Source: Serratia proteamaculans (lineage in GTDB: Bacteria; Pseudomonadota; Gammaproteobacteria; Enterobacterales; Enterobacteriaceae). Taken from it: 64,000 nucleotides of DNA. Where the stretch lies: positions 124,001 through 188,000 of the forward strand of contig NZ_SWDE01000002.1 of NCBI RefSeq assembly GCF_013337185.1. The letters run 5' to 3'. The notes under the pieces are model-generated. The model saw nothing but the letters and a program-made list of their open reading frames with translations, did not search any database and was not told the DNA's origin. The position numbers were made by a program, and so were the translations under genes. Positions 1 through 9,900 of this stretch are shown here, one piece after another (within the stretch, counting starts at the first letter, position 1; each line of letters opens with the position of its first letter).

Positions 1-384
1 GGCATCGACATTTACTACGAGAACGTCGGCGGTGCGGTGTTTGATGCGGTGATCCCGCTGCTCAATACCCAGGCGCGTATTCCGGTGTGCGGCATTATCG
101 CCCACTACAACGCCACCGACTTGCCTGCCGGCCCGGATCGCCTGCCGATGCTGCAGGGGCTGATCTTGCGTAAACGCATCCGCATGCAGGGTTTCATTAT
201 TTTTGATGACTATGCAGAAGGCTTTGGCGAATTCCTGCAGCAGATGGGCGAGTGGGTTGAGCAGGGGAAAATCAAATTCCGCGAAGACCTGGTCGATGGA
301 CTGGAAAATGCGCCACAGGCATTTATCGGCCTGCTGCAAGGCAAGAACTTCGGCAAACTGGTGATCCGCGTCGGCGACGAATAA
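1..384 (+). CDS. NADP-dependent oxidoreductase, C-terminal part (CurA/YncB-like)
   Basis: The reading frame is open from base 1, so the gene starts outside the window; about 127 residues remain. They read as the end of a zinc-independent medium-chain dehydrogenase/reductase of the CurA/YncB/leukotriene B4 12-hydroxydehydrogenase type: the N-terminal residues seen (IDIYYENVGG) are the family's conserved turn inside the NADP-binding domain, followed by a variable lid (PLLNTQARIPVCGIIAHYN) and the usual end (LLQGKNFGKLVIRV). Such enzymes reduce alpha,beta-unsaturated aldehydes or ketones with NADPH in the cytoplasm. Stop TAA at 382-384. The substrate cannot be told from this part. Convergent with pcp. 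Confidence 0.85.
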   Translation, partial: GIDIYYENVGGAVFDAVIPLLNTQARIPVCGIIAHYNATDLPAGPDRLPMLQGLILRKRIRMQGFIIFDDYAEGFGEFLQQMGEWVEQGKIKFREDLVDGLENAPQAFIGLLQGKNFGKLVIRVGDE

Positions 385-482
385 CGCTAAATCGGCAGGG
401 GGTCGAACATGAGTTCGACCCTATTTAACCCATTGATGATGTAGCGCCCCTACCATGCAACACTGAACACTTCACCGGCACC

Positions 483-1130
483 TCAATGTAGTGCCCCCCC
501 GGTGATGGTCAAATCCTCCCCCACCGTCAGTGAGGTATGCACAATACTGCGTACCGCCTCGATCATCGTCGCTAGCGCCATACTGGATTTTCCCGGATGG
601 TTGGCCGCCAGCTCATGGCTGTAGGGAATATGGATAAAACCGCCCTTGATCGCCAGGTTATGGCTGGCGATATGGTGACTCAGGCCATAAAAAAGCTGGT
701 TGCAGTTGTAGGTTCCCGCCGTGTGCGAAACCGCAGCCGGAATGCCTGACTGACGCAGCTGATGTACTATCGCTTTCACCGGCAACGTGGAGAAATAGCC
801 TACCGGTCCGCCCTCCACCACCGGTATATCTATCGGTTGTTTACCGGCGTTATCAGGAATACGGGCATCAATCAGGTTGATGGCCACCCGCTCAATAGAG
901 ATTTCTCCGCGCCCACCCGCCAGTCCCAGGCAGACAACCACCTTCGGGCGCAACTCTTCAATCGCGGCAATGAGCTGCTGGTTGGACAAACCCAGCACGC
1001 AAGCCAATTGACGTACCACCACCTGCGCACCCGCCACCTGTTCCCCGGCCAAAGCTTGCGCGACCTGCCATGAAGGATTAATCGCGTCGCCGTCAAACGG
1101 CTCTATACCCGTCACCAATACCCTGTCCAT
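483..1130 (-). CDS. pcp: Pyrrolidone-carboxylate peptidase
   Basis: 215 residues, the normal length of peptidase family C15. It removes an N-terminal pyroglutamate from peptides in the cytoplasm. The start MDRVLVTGIEPFDGDAINPS is the family's opening (TGFEPFxG with F changed to I). The catalytic triad is visible: Glu in GLAGGRGEISIERVAINL, the nucleophile Cys in AGTYNCNQLFYGLSHH, and His in GFIHIPY. It is transcribed away from the LysR gene at 1228 across a 97-bp gap, so that regulator may control it, as LysR proteins often act on the divergent neighbour; this is inference. Confidence 0.95.
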   Translation of the reverse strand: MDRVLVTGIEPFDGDAINPSWQVAQALAGEQVAGAQVVVRQLACVLGLSNQQLIAAIEELRPKVVVCLGLAGGRGEISIERVAINLIDARIPDNAGKQPIDIPVVEGGPVGYFSTLPVKAIVHQLRQSGIPAAVSHTAGTYNCNQLFYGLSHHIASHNLAIKGGFIHIPYSHELAANHPGKSSMALATMIEAVRSIVHTSLTVGEDLTITGGALH

Positions 1131-1227
1131 CGCCTCACCTATGTTGTTATTGAATCAGCGTGTCCTCAGCCTAAACAACGCGGTATGATTCTGGAAATGG
1201 ATTATCTGTATATAGAGTATTCATAAT

Positions 1228-2160
1228 ATGAATTTATCCAGTGTCGATCTCAATCTTCTGGTGGTATTTGAAGCGTTGTACCAAACGCGGAATGTCACCG
1301 TCGCCGGCCAACGTCTGAACCGCGCTCAACCCTCGGTGAGTAATGCGCTGGCCCGACTGCGTACCCTGTTTGACGATCCCTTGTTCGTCCGCAGCGGCGG
1401 CGGCATGCTGCCCACCGCCCGTGCTCACCAACTGATGCTGCAGATACAACCGGTGTTGGAACAGATCCATCAGGCATTAACGCCGCCAACCCGTTTCGAT
1501 CCGGCAACAGCCAGCCAGCGCCGCTTTAGGCTGGCAGCCGGTGATTATGCAGATATCACGCTGTTACCCACCATCATCAGTCGGCTGCGTCAGGCTGCGC
1601 CCGGTATTGATATCCGCGTATCACGGCTGGATCGGCGCACGGTGGTACAACAACTTGAACGTGGAGAAATTGATGTAGCCCTGGGTGGGCATCTTGAAGT
1701 ACCGGAAGGCATGCTGGTACAGCCGTTGTTTAACGAGAGTTTCACCTGTATCGCCAGCCGTCATCACCCACAGCTGGCAGCCGAAAGCTGGGGTTTGCAG
1801 CAGTACATTAGCCTGCCCCACGCGCTTTATGCACCGTCGGACGATGGTTCGGCACGCGGGGTCATCGACCGGCGCTTGACTGAAATGGGGCTGGAACGGC
1901 GAGTCGCCGCGACGTTTTCACATATTATTGCGCTACCTGCCGTGGTGGCGGGTAGCGATCTGATCGCCACCCTTGCCACCAGCGTTGCCCGGCAATTTGC
2001 TGACCCTTCACGAATTCGGTTCCTGCCACTCCCCAGTGAACTGGCCATACCTGCCTTCCCTATCGAATTAGTCGCCGGCCGACAGGTTAAACGCGACCCT
2101 GCGCTGGCATGGTTATGCGATACCCTCGGCCAACTCGAACTTCCCTCTTTCCACCGCTAA
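1228..2160 (+). CDS. LysR-family transcriptional regulator
   Basis: 310 residues with the N-terminal LysR winged helix-turn-helix (residues about 4-63: LNLLVVFEALYQTRNVTVAG, then LNRAQPSVSNALARLRTLF, then DPLFVRSGGGMLPTARA) and a substrate-binding-like effector domain (about 90-300). The DPLFVR motif and long recognition helix are typical of the NodD/LinR-type branch. Its effector is unknown. It is divergent from pcp with a 97-bp shared promoter region. Nothing links it to the T6SS genes 1.1 kb downstream. The first in-frame ATG is taken; the upstream sequence is AT-rich with an adequate but not striking ribosome site. Confidence 0.92.
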   Translation: MNLSSVDLNLLVVFEALYQTRNVTVAGQRLNRAQPSVSNALARLRTLFDDPLFVRSGGGMLPTARAHQLMLQIQPVLEQIHQALTPPTRFDPATASQRRFRLAAGDYADITLLPTIISRLRQAAPGIDIRVSRLDRRTVVQQLERGEIDVALGGHLEVPEGMLVQPLFNESFTCIASRHHPQLAAESWGLQQYISLPHALYAPSDDGSARGVIDRRLTEMGLERRVAATFSHIIALPAVVAGSDLIATLATSVARQFADPSRIRFLPLPSELAIPAFPIELVAGRQVKRDPALAWLCDTLGQLELPSFHR

Positions 2161-3270
2161 TTCATCCACTCTGCTGTATTAAACACCAAGCCAAGCGCCC
2201 CGGTGTGACTGGCTTCGCATTCATACAAATAGGAATCCTCCTAAATTACATTCTTCTTATTTATATATGTGATCATCTTTACCCTGCAAATGGTAAGCAC
2301 ATAAAACAGCCTGTCACTTTTTTTTCGTTAAAAAATAGTTGTTATTTAAGTACATTGGCTTAAGTGTTACACAATTATTTCATGGTATTACCAATGATCC
2401 AAATAAATCAAACTACCACCAGCAAAAACTACAACTATATGTTTTATATATATAAAATAAAAAATGCGAGTGAGTTAACGAATTAGACATTGATCCAGAA
2501 GGTTATTTTGCAAATTTTCAGGGCTATTGTAGACTGCAGATTCTCTGTTTATATGTAAACTTTGTTAAGTTTTTCGTCAGCCCATGTCTCAAATCGTGAC
2601 AGATACGCTACCGGGATCGCGCGTCAATTCTCGTGCGGTAGCTATGCCTAAAGCCAGAGATACTACGAATTATCTTATCATTACTCAATTCCTTCCACCC
2701 TGTTTAGCCGCGGTTTAAGAGCCTTCGGGAGGGGAAATTCACTGGAACTTTTGAGTCTTGAAAACCTGACCGCCACCTCTACAAAACCACGACGTACAAG
2801 CAGCCAATAACATCAAGATTGTGAAGTAGCCTGATATCTATTAAACCGAAAAACGGGATTGTTTTTGAGCGATGCAGCCAACTGCTCGCTGATATCTACG
2901 GGAAGCCTGACACACACAATGAAACTCATAAAAACATTGCGTCCAAGCGTGCCTTATCGTTCTTGCCACCGGCAGGAACAACATCACCCGGATGTCTCCA
3001 TTTTGGTGCTAACCGACATGGGGGTTTCCCCGCGTCTGCGCCCTGAGCCTGAACTACGGCAACTCACCATCGAGGAGCCACGGCTTAACTGGCGTCCTCG
3101 ATCTGGTCATTCTCAAAGCCAATCTCCATCTGCAAAACTCCACGACTGCGTTAGGTCGGTACACCACACCCAGTCGGTCAGGGATATTGCGGTTTGCGCC
3201 CTGAAATAGGCGTTTTGATTACACAGCCCTTCATTTCATTTCTGCCCATAAAAAGATCAAAGAGGATATT
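2161..3270. other. 1.1-kb AT-rich spacer ahead of the T6SS cluster
   Basis: No convincing gene on either strand. The longest open frame (2859-3209, 116 codons from a TTG) has an odd composition rich in Ser, Arg, His and Pro, no recognisable domain and no ribosome site. The left half (about 2230-2520) is strongly AT-rich, as expected for a silenced or regulated promoter region. The T6SS promoter must lie here or just upstream of 3271; I found no clear sigma-54 site (TGGCAC-N5-TTGC). Confidence 0.5.
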
Positions 3271-3771
3271 GTGAAAACACGGATTGCTCTAACGCTGCTA
3301 GCCGCCCTGACGCTTGCCGGTTGTTCTACCCCGCCACCCCCACCGCCGGCGCTCGATATTAACGCCCTGATCAGCAGCGAAGTGGACGGCGTCAAGCTTC
3401 AGCACCGCGCAGCCATCAAGGCCCCGCAAAAGTTCAAACCCATCGGCAAGGAATACCGCAGCCTGTACGCGGCCAGCATCATGAGTAGCCCAGGTTACAA
3501 CGGCAGCGCCGTCGGCAGCCTGGACAATGCCGCCGCTTTCTATGTGCTGGGGGAAGTCGAAAATCATTGGCTGGCGATCACCGAGGCCGAAGGTGGAAAC
3601 CTGATGGGTTACATCCAGAGCAACGCCGGCGTGCCGGTTGCACACTACAAATCGACGCTGCGTAAAGATTTACCGCGCCGTAATCGCGCGACCCGGCAGG
3701 ACTGCGTGAAAGTCGGTGGTGACAGCAAAGCCTGTAAAGACAGCGGCTCTGCCACCTGGATCCTTCAGTAG
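3271..3771 (+). CDS. T6SS-linked lipoprotein with SH3-like region
   Basis: First gene of the T6SS cluster, 166 residues from a GTG with an AGAGG ribosome site just upstream. The N-terminus is a lipoprotein signal (KTRIALTLLAALTLAGC) with lipobox LAGC, Cys18, then a Pro stretch. The middle (SLYAASIMSSPGYNGSAVGSL, then YVLGEVENHWLAI) reads like a bacterial SH3-type beta domain, which often contacts peptidoglycan. There is no Asp right after the Cys, so outer-membrane sorting is likely. It sits 26 bp before tssJ, itself a lipoprotein gene. I know of no demonstrated function; an accessory role in cell-wall or envelope anchoring is inference. Confidence 0.8.
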   Translation: MKTRIALTLLAALTLAGCSTPPPPPPALDINALISSEVDGVKLQHRAAIKAPQKFKPIGKEYRSLYAASIMSSPGYNGSAVGSLDNAAAFYVLGEVENHWLAITEAEGGNLMGYIQSNAGVPVAHYKSTLRKDLPRRNRATRQDCVKVGGDSKACKDSGSATWILQ

Positions 3772-3796
3772 TTCCCCCTGGTTGACGAGACTCACC

Positions 3797-4327
3797 ATGA
3801 TAACAACCCCCACTCTCTCCCGCTGGTGCGGGCTAGTGTTCCTGCTGTTGGGCGCATTGGTGCTCAACGGCTGCATGTCCTCTGCCAAGAGCGTGCCTTC
3901 GCGTTATAGCCTGGTCTTCGATGCCGACAGCCAGGTGAACGCCGCGGCAGGCCAACGGCCGGCACCGATAAAAATTCGTGTACTGCTGCTACGTTCCGAT
4001 GCGGAATTTATGGACGCCGACTTCTTCAGCCTGCAGAGCGATGCCAAAAGCGTGCTTGGCAATAGCCTGCTGGACAGCGACCAGTTCTTCCTGACGCCGG
4101 GCCAGAGGGGAAAAAAACTCGGCGGCCAAAGCACGCTGGAAACCCGCTATATCGGCATCATCGCCGAATACCAGAACCTCGATGGCAAAGCCTGGCGCAT
4201 TTCACTGCCGCTGCCGGAACCCACCGAGACCAATTTTTACAAGGTGTGGCAATTCTCGCCGGATGAGCTGGAAGCCCACATCGTGGCAGGCATTAATGGC
4301 CTGCGCACCGTGAAAGATCCCGACTGA
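3797..4327 (+). CDS. tssJ: T6SS outer-membrane lipoprotein TssJ
   Basis: 176 residues from ATG 3797. An upstream GTG at 3716 stays in frame but would overlap the previous gene and precede the signal peptide, so it is not used. Signal LVFLLLGALVLNGC with lipobox LNGC is followed by a transthyretin-like beta sandwich typical of TssJ/SciN: YSLVFDADSQVNAAAGQRP, the PIKIRVLLLRSDAEFMDADF segment and the FFLTPGQ loop region. TssJ anchors the periplasmic end of TssM to the outer membrane. Followed at 40 bp by tssK. Confidence 0.93.
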   Translation: MITTPTLSRWCGLVFLLLGALVLNGCMSSAKSVPSRYSLVFDADSQVNAAAGQRPAPIKIRVLLLRSDAEFMDADFFSLQSDAKSVLGNSLLDSDQFFLTPGQRGKKLGGQSTLETRYIGIIAEYQNLDGKAWRISLPLPEPTETNFYKVWQFSPDELEAHIVAGINGLRTVKDPD

Positions 4328-4367
4328 CCCGCCGCTGTGCCCAAGCGAAGTAACCATAGGTGTGACG

Positions 4368-5714
4368 ATGAAAGATGCTCATAAGGTCGTCTGGACTGAA
4401 GGGATGTTTTTACGCCCTCATCATTTCCAGCAGGCGGAAAACTATCTCGAAAGCTACATGCGCAATTGGGGCCAGGCCCACCAAGGCTGTTTTTGGGGCT
4501 TTCTCCATCTGGATTTGGATCAAACCCTGCTGCGGCAGGGCAAAATTGCGCTTAACGCCGCCAGCGGCATCATGCCGGACGGCACGCCCTTTCGTTTCTC
4601 CGGCGCCCAGCAGGCACCAGCCCCGCTGACCATTGCCGAAAACAAGACCGGCGAAAACGTGGTTCTGGCATTGCCAACCTACCGCGCGGGCCGTGAAGAC
4701 GTGATTTTTCAGGAAGCACCGGACGCTTTGGCGCGCTATCTGGCCTATGAAAACGAAGTCGACGACCTGAACGCCGTTTCGGTCGGCAGCGCGGCATTGC
4801 AGTTTGGTCAGTTGCGCCTGCGTCTGATGCTGGAAAGCGAACTCAATGCCGAATGGACGGCCCTCGGCGTAACCCGGGTGCTGGAAAAACGCGGGGACGC
4901 CAGCCTGCGTCTCGATCAGGTGCAAATTCCGCCGATGCTGAACTGTCAGGGAAGCCCGGTGCTGAAAACCTTTATCAACGATCTGCAAGGCTTGCTGCTA
5001 CAGCGCAGCCAGCAGATGAGTCAGCGCCTGCTGCAACCGGGACGCGGCGGCAGTTCCGAGATGGTCGACTTCATGCTGCTGCAACTGATTAACCGCCATC
5101 TCGGCCAGGTGAGCCACGCTTACCATCTCGATCACCTGCATCCGGAACGCCTGTTCGCCGACTGGCTGCAGTTCGCCACCGAGCTGGCCAGTTTCTCGGC
5201 GCAGCGCACACCGGAAGCCCGGCTGCCGGTATATGACCATGACAACCTGGCGCTGTGTTTCGGCAAGCTGATGCTGTTGCTGCGCCAGGGGCTGTCGGTG
5301 GTGCTGGAAGACAACGCCATCCAACTGACGCTGGTCGAACGCTCGCATGGTCTGAACATTGCCACCGTCCAGGACACCAAAATGATGCGCGACTTCGGCT
5401 TCGTGCTGGCGGTACGTGCCGATGTCGCCGCCGAAGTGCTGCTCACTCACTTCCCGGCGCAAATGAAGATTGCCCCGGTCACGCGGATCCGCGATCTGGT
5501 GCAGTTGCAACTGCCGGGCATCGGGCTGCGTACCATGCCGGCGGCACCACGCCAGATCCCCTATCACGCGGGTTATACCTATTTCGAATTGGAAAAAGGC
5601 AGTGACCTGTGGAAACAGATGGAAAAATCCAGCGCCTTCGCTCTGCACCTGGCCGGCGACTTCCCGGGTCTGGATATGGAATTCTGGGCGATTCGCAGCC
5701 ATACGGACCGGTAA
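4368..5714 (+). CDS. tssK: T6SS baseplate protein TssK
   Basis: 448 residues. ATG 4368 is preferred to GTG 4362 because the AGG at 4358-4360 is then 7 bp away and the family's conserved opening (KVVWTEGMFLRPHHFQQ) follows directly. TssK is a trimeric adaptor that docks the TssEFG baseplate wedge onto the TssL/TssM cytoplasmic domains; it is related to siphophage receptor-binding proteins. The C-terminal part (QIPYHAGYTYFELEKGSDLW, then FALHLAGDFPGLDMEFWAIR) is also standard. Length is normal. The gene is 3 bp ahead of tssL. Confidence 0.97.
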   Translation: MKDAHKVVWTEGMFLRPHHFQQAENYLESYMRNWGQAHQGCFWGFLHLDLDQTLLRQGKIALNAASGIMPDGTPFRFSGAQQAPAPLTIAENKTGENVVLALPTYRAGREDVIFQEAPDALARYLAYENEVDDLNAVSVGSAALQFGQLRLRLMLESELNAEWTALGVTRVLEKRGDASLRLDQVQIPPMLNCQGSPVLKTFINDLQGLLLQRSQQMSQRLLQPGRGGSSEMVDFMLLQLINRHLGQVSHAYHLDHLHPERLFADWLQFATELASFSAQRTPEARLPVYDHDNLALCFGKLMLLLRQGLSVVLEDNAIQLTLVERSHGLNIATVQDTKMMRDFGFVLAVRADVAAEVLLTHFPAQMKIAPVTRIRDLVQLQLPGIGLRTMPAAPRQIPYHAGYTYFELEKGSDLWKQMEKSSAFALHLAGDFPGLDMEFWAIRSHTDR

Positions 5715-5717
5715 CCT

Positions 5718-6938
5718 ATGACTCAGGAAAATAACATGACGCCGACGGGCAACCCGTTGGTAGAAGCCGCGAACCCTTTGCTGAACGCCATTTCACAAAT
5801 CCGCCAATCGGCCACCCACGCCAATCCGGGGCAGCTGCGCCAGCAACTGATCGATAAAGTTCGCCACTTCGAACTCCAGGGGCAGCGCGCCAATCTGCCG
5901 TATGAAGTGATTATCGGCGCACGTTATTGCCTGTGTACCGCGCTGGACGAAGCCGCCGCGCTAACGCCCTGGGGCAGCAGCAGCGTCTGGTCCGGCAGCG
6001 GGCTGTTGGTCACTTTCCACAACGAAACCTGGGGTGGAGAGAAGTTCTTCCAACTGCTGGCCAAGCTGTCGCAAAGCCCGCGCGAACACATCCAACTGCT
6101 GGAATTGATTAACTTCTGCCTGCTGCTGGGGTTCGAAGGCCGCTATCGAGTGATGGAGAACGGCCGATCGCAGCTGGAAACCATGAAACAACGCCTGCTG
6201 CAACTGATCCGCTCGGTACGCGGCGGTTACGCTCCGCCGCTGTCCCCCAACGCACTGGATCTGCCGGTACAGCAAAAATTGTGGCGCCCGCTGGTGCCAT
6301 TGTGGGCCTGCGTGGCACTGACCGGTTTTCTGGCGTCACTGCTGTTTATCGCCCTCAACTGGCGACTGGGCGACAGCACCAGTCCGGTGCTGGCAGCCAT
6401 TTATCAGACCAACCTGCCACAGGTTGCCATCAGCAATCCGGCACCGGCGGCACCACCGACGCTGAGCCTGAAAAGCTTCCTGCGCAAAGAAATTGCCGAA
6501 GGTCTGGTGGTGGTGCGTGACGAAGCGCAGCAGAGCGTGGTGATCCTGAAAGGGGATGGCCTGTTTGACTCCGCTGCGACAACGGTGCGCGGCAACTATA
6601 TCCCGGTCATTGACCGCATTGCCGCGGCGATGAACGGCGTCAGCGGCAAGATCCTGGTCACCGGCTACAGCGATAATCTGCCGATCCGCAGCGCGCGCTT
6701 CGCCTCCAACTGGGAGCTGTCACTGGCACGCGCCGACGCGGTCAGCGCCCAACTGCAGAAACACCTCGACAACCCGCAACGGGTGAAGGCGGAAGGCCGC
6801 GGTGAAAGTAACCCGGTCGCACCGAACAATAGCAAAGTGAACCGCGCGCTGAATCGCCGGGTAGAAATTACGCTGTTGGTTGCGCCAGAAAATACCCAGG
6901 CGGAAATCAACGGCTTGCCGCAAGGAAACGGAAAGTAA
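5718..6938 (+). CDS. tssL: T6SS inner-membrane protein TssL with fused OmpA domain
   Basis: 406 residues, the extended form of TssL (DotU/IcmH). Residues about 10-185 are the cytoplasmic helical hook domain (ARYCLCTALDEAAALTPWG is the family signature). A single C-terminal membrane helix lies at about 190-213 (VPLWACVALTGFLASLLFIA). A periplasmic OmpA-like peptidoglycan-binding domain follows at about 280-395, with GYSDNLPIRSARFASNWELS and the RALNRRVEITLL end. The domain lets the TssJLM complex hold the cell wall without a separate TagL/TagP. The stop TAA shares one base with the ATG of tssM, so translation is probably coupled. Confidence 0.97.
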   Translation: MTQENNMTPTGNPLVEAANPLLNAISQIRQSATHANPGQLRQQLIDKVRHFELQGQRANLPYEVIIGARYCLCTALDEAAALTPWGSSSVWSGSGLLVTFHNETWGGEKFFQLLAKLSQSPREHIQLLELINFCLLLGFEGRYRVMENGRSQLETMKQRLLQLIRSVRGGYAPPLSPNALDLPVQQKLWRPLVPLWACVALTGFLASLLFIALNWRLGDSTSPVLAAIYQTNLPQVAISNPAPAAPPTLSLKSFLRKEIAEGLVVVRDEAQQSVVILKGDGLFDSAATTVRGNYIPVIDRIAAAMNGVSGKILVTGYSDNLPIRSARFASNWELSLARADAVSAQLQKHLDNPQRVKAEGRGESNPVAPNNSKVNRALNRRVEITLLVAPENTQAEINGLPQGNGK

Positions 6939-9900
6939 TGCTCAGTACGTTATTCTCCATCATCACCAGCCGCCTGTTATGGGGCTTTGCCGGCATTACC
7001 GCGCTGGCGTTCATCATCTGGATGATCGGCCCGTTGGTGGCTATCGGCGATTATCGGCCGCTGGAGCCGGAACTCAACCGCCAGTTAACCATCGGCGCTA
7101 TCTACCTGATCTGGTTCCTGTGCCGCATTATTCCACGCATCTACAGTGCCTGGTTCAACCGCCGCCTGCTGAGTAACCTGCGTGCCGCCGAAGAAGTCCC
7201 GGCTGAAAACGGTAAGCCGTTAGCCAAACAGGATGAACAGTTGGCCCAGCGCTTTGATGAAGCGGCGCAATTGTTGAAGAAAGCCCGCTTCGCACCGGGT
7301 CAGGGGGACAGCAAACACCGCTGGATGACCCACTTCAGCAGCCAATATCTCTACCAACTGCCGTGGTATGTGATCATCGGTGCGCCGGGAGCCGGTAAAA
7401 CCACCGCGCTGGTCAACTCCGGCCTGCATTTTCCGCTGGCGGATCGCTTCGGCAAGTCTGCCCTGCGCGGCGTGGGCGGTACCCGTAACTGCGACTGGTG
7501 GTTCACCAATGACGCCGTGTTGCTTGATACCGCCGGTCGTTATACCACTCAGGAAAGCCAGCGCGAGGAAGACGCCGACGAGTGGAAAAGCTTCGTCGGC
7601 CTGCTGAAAAAATACCGTACCCGTCAGCCGATCAACGGCGTGATGGTGACCATCAGCATCGCCGATCTGTTGAGCGACAGCAGTGAAGCCCGCGCCGCGC
7701 AGGCCAGTTCGCTGCGTAAACGCCTGATTGAGCTGCATGAACAGTTGGGGATCCACTTCCCGGTTTATGTGTTGGTAACCAAGACCGACCTGCTTAATGG
7801 CTTTATGGCCTATTTCAACGGCTTTGATAAGGCGCAGCGCGAACAAATCTGGGGGTTTACCTTCCCCTATGAGGCATCGCGTCAGCCAGATTTCAATCTG
7901 AATGCCACCTTCGAACAACAGTATGGTTTGCTGCAGCAACGACTGGATTCTGCGCTGCCTGAAACCCTGCTGGTTGAACATGATGGTCGCCAGCGCGCTG
8001 AAAGCTACCTGTTCCCACAGGAATTCGCGGCCCTGCGCCCGCTGCTGGGCCAGTATCTGGAACAGGTGTTTGCCACCTCCAGTTTTGAAACCCGCTTCAC
8101 CCCGCGCGGTATTTACTTCACCAGCGGCACCCAGGAAGGTCTGCCGTTCGATCGGGTGATGGGCGAACTGAATCGCTACCTGCAATTGCCGACGGCAAGC
8201 AGCCAAGCCCACGCCAACCCGGCCTGGAACCATGTGGATCCGGCCGCACCCATCCCGGCAGGCAAGGGCCAAAGCTTCTTCCTGAAAGACACGCTGGAAT
8301 CGGTGATTTTCCAGGAGTCCGGGTTGGCGGGCAGCAACCGCTGGTGGGAATACCGTAACCGCGCGGTGCATTGGGCGGGCTATATCCTGCTGGCGGCTTG
8401 CCTGGCGATCCTGGCGATTTTCTGGTTCACCAGCTACAGCAACAACAAGGCTTATCTGGCCGAAGTGGCCGCCAAGGTACCCGGTGTAGAACGCCAGGGA
8501 CTGGGTCTGACGCAGTTGGGCAACGGCGATATGCTTTCGCTGCTGCCGTTCCTTAACAGCGTGCTGCATTTGCCGGACAGTCAGAATTTCTCGCTGGAAG
8601 ATCCCCCTTTCACCTATCGCATGGGGCTGTATCGTGGCGATCAGGTCAGTGACGCCAGCGACTCGCTGTATCAGAAAGCGCTGAAGGAATTGCTGCTGCC
8701 ACAGGTGGCACAGCAGATCGCCACCACGCTGCGCAACGACAACCACGGCGATGCCGATTTCAGCTACGAAGCGCTGAAGGCCTACCAGATGCTGTATCTG
8801 CCAAAACAGTATGACGGTAAATTCCTGCGCGCCTGGGTGATGCTCAACCTGCAACGCAACCTGCCGCAGGGCAGCACCCAGAAACAGCTGCAGCAGATTG
8901 AATGGCACCTGAGCCAACTGCTCGACGAGCAGATCCAGGCTTCGCCTTACGCCAAAGATGAACCTATGGTGGAACAGGCGCAGGCCGCGCTAAACCGGGC
9001 GCCCCTGTCACAGCGGGTGTACGGTCGTCTGAAGCGCCTGCTGCTAAAGCAAACCGAGATTAAACCGGTCAGTCTGGTTGACCTGGCCGGCCCACAGACC
9101 GAACTGGCGTTTTCGCGTAAAAGCGGTAAGCCAGTGACCGACGGGGTACCGGGCCTGTTTACCTCTCGGGGCTACTGGAAAACCTTCAACGACAATATTG
9201 ATCCGGTGACCGATACCCTGCGTCAGGAAGATGTTTGGGTGCTGAACAGCAAAACGCCGGATCAGAAAAACGCCGATTTGATCAAGACCATTCGCCAACT
9301 GTACATGCAGGATTTTATCAGCGCCTGGGATGAACTACTGGGTGATATTCAGTTGGCCAATATCGGAAACCTGAGCCAGCGTATCAGCAGCGCACGTTTG
9401 TTGTCCGGCACCCCTTCGCCGATGCGTAACCTGCTGGTTAACGTCAGCAAGAATGTCACCCTGCGCGACGAAAAAAGCACTGCTGACTCGCGTTCACTGC
9501 TGGATAAAACCGAAGAGCGGCTGAGCCAGAGCGCCAACCACCAACTGGAAGCGCTATTCACCAATCGACCGGCCAACGCCGACGGCGATGTCTCTGCCCA
9601 GCCGGAACAACTGGTAATGGCGCATTTCGCCGCATTACTGGAGCTGGCGCAAAGTCAGGGTGAAGGCAACAAGGCGATCCCGTTCGACAGCGTGCTGAAA
9701 CAGGTTGATGAGCTGTACAGCTACCTGACCGCGGTTCAGGGCGCGGCCAACAGCGGCATGTCGGCACCGCCCAGCGATATCATCCCGCGCTTGCAGGCCG
9801 AGTCCGGCCGCTTACCGGTGCCGTTCAAACAGATGCTGCTGTCGCTGGCGATTGGTGCCAGCAGCGACACACAACGCAAAGAGATGGAAAACGTCAAGAA

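Noticed and set aside
2859-3209. 116-codon open frame upstream of the T6SS cluster
   Set aside because: No ribosome site, TTG start, unnatural amino-acid mix and no domain; it was left out as a gene and noted under the spacer.
7220-8917. Long minus-strand frame (565 codons) inside tssM
   Set aside because: It is the antisense shadow of a GC-rich gene, Gln/His-rich and without any fold signal; tssM on the plus strand is certain. The same holds for the other long antisense frames in 4-30 kb.
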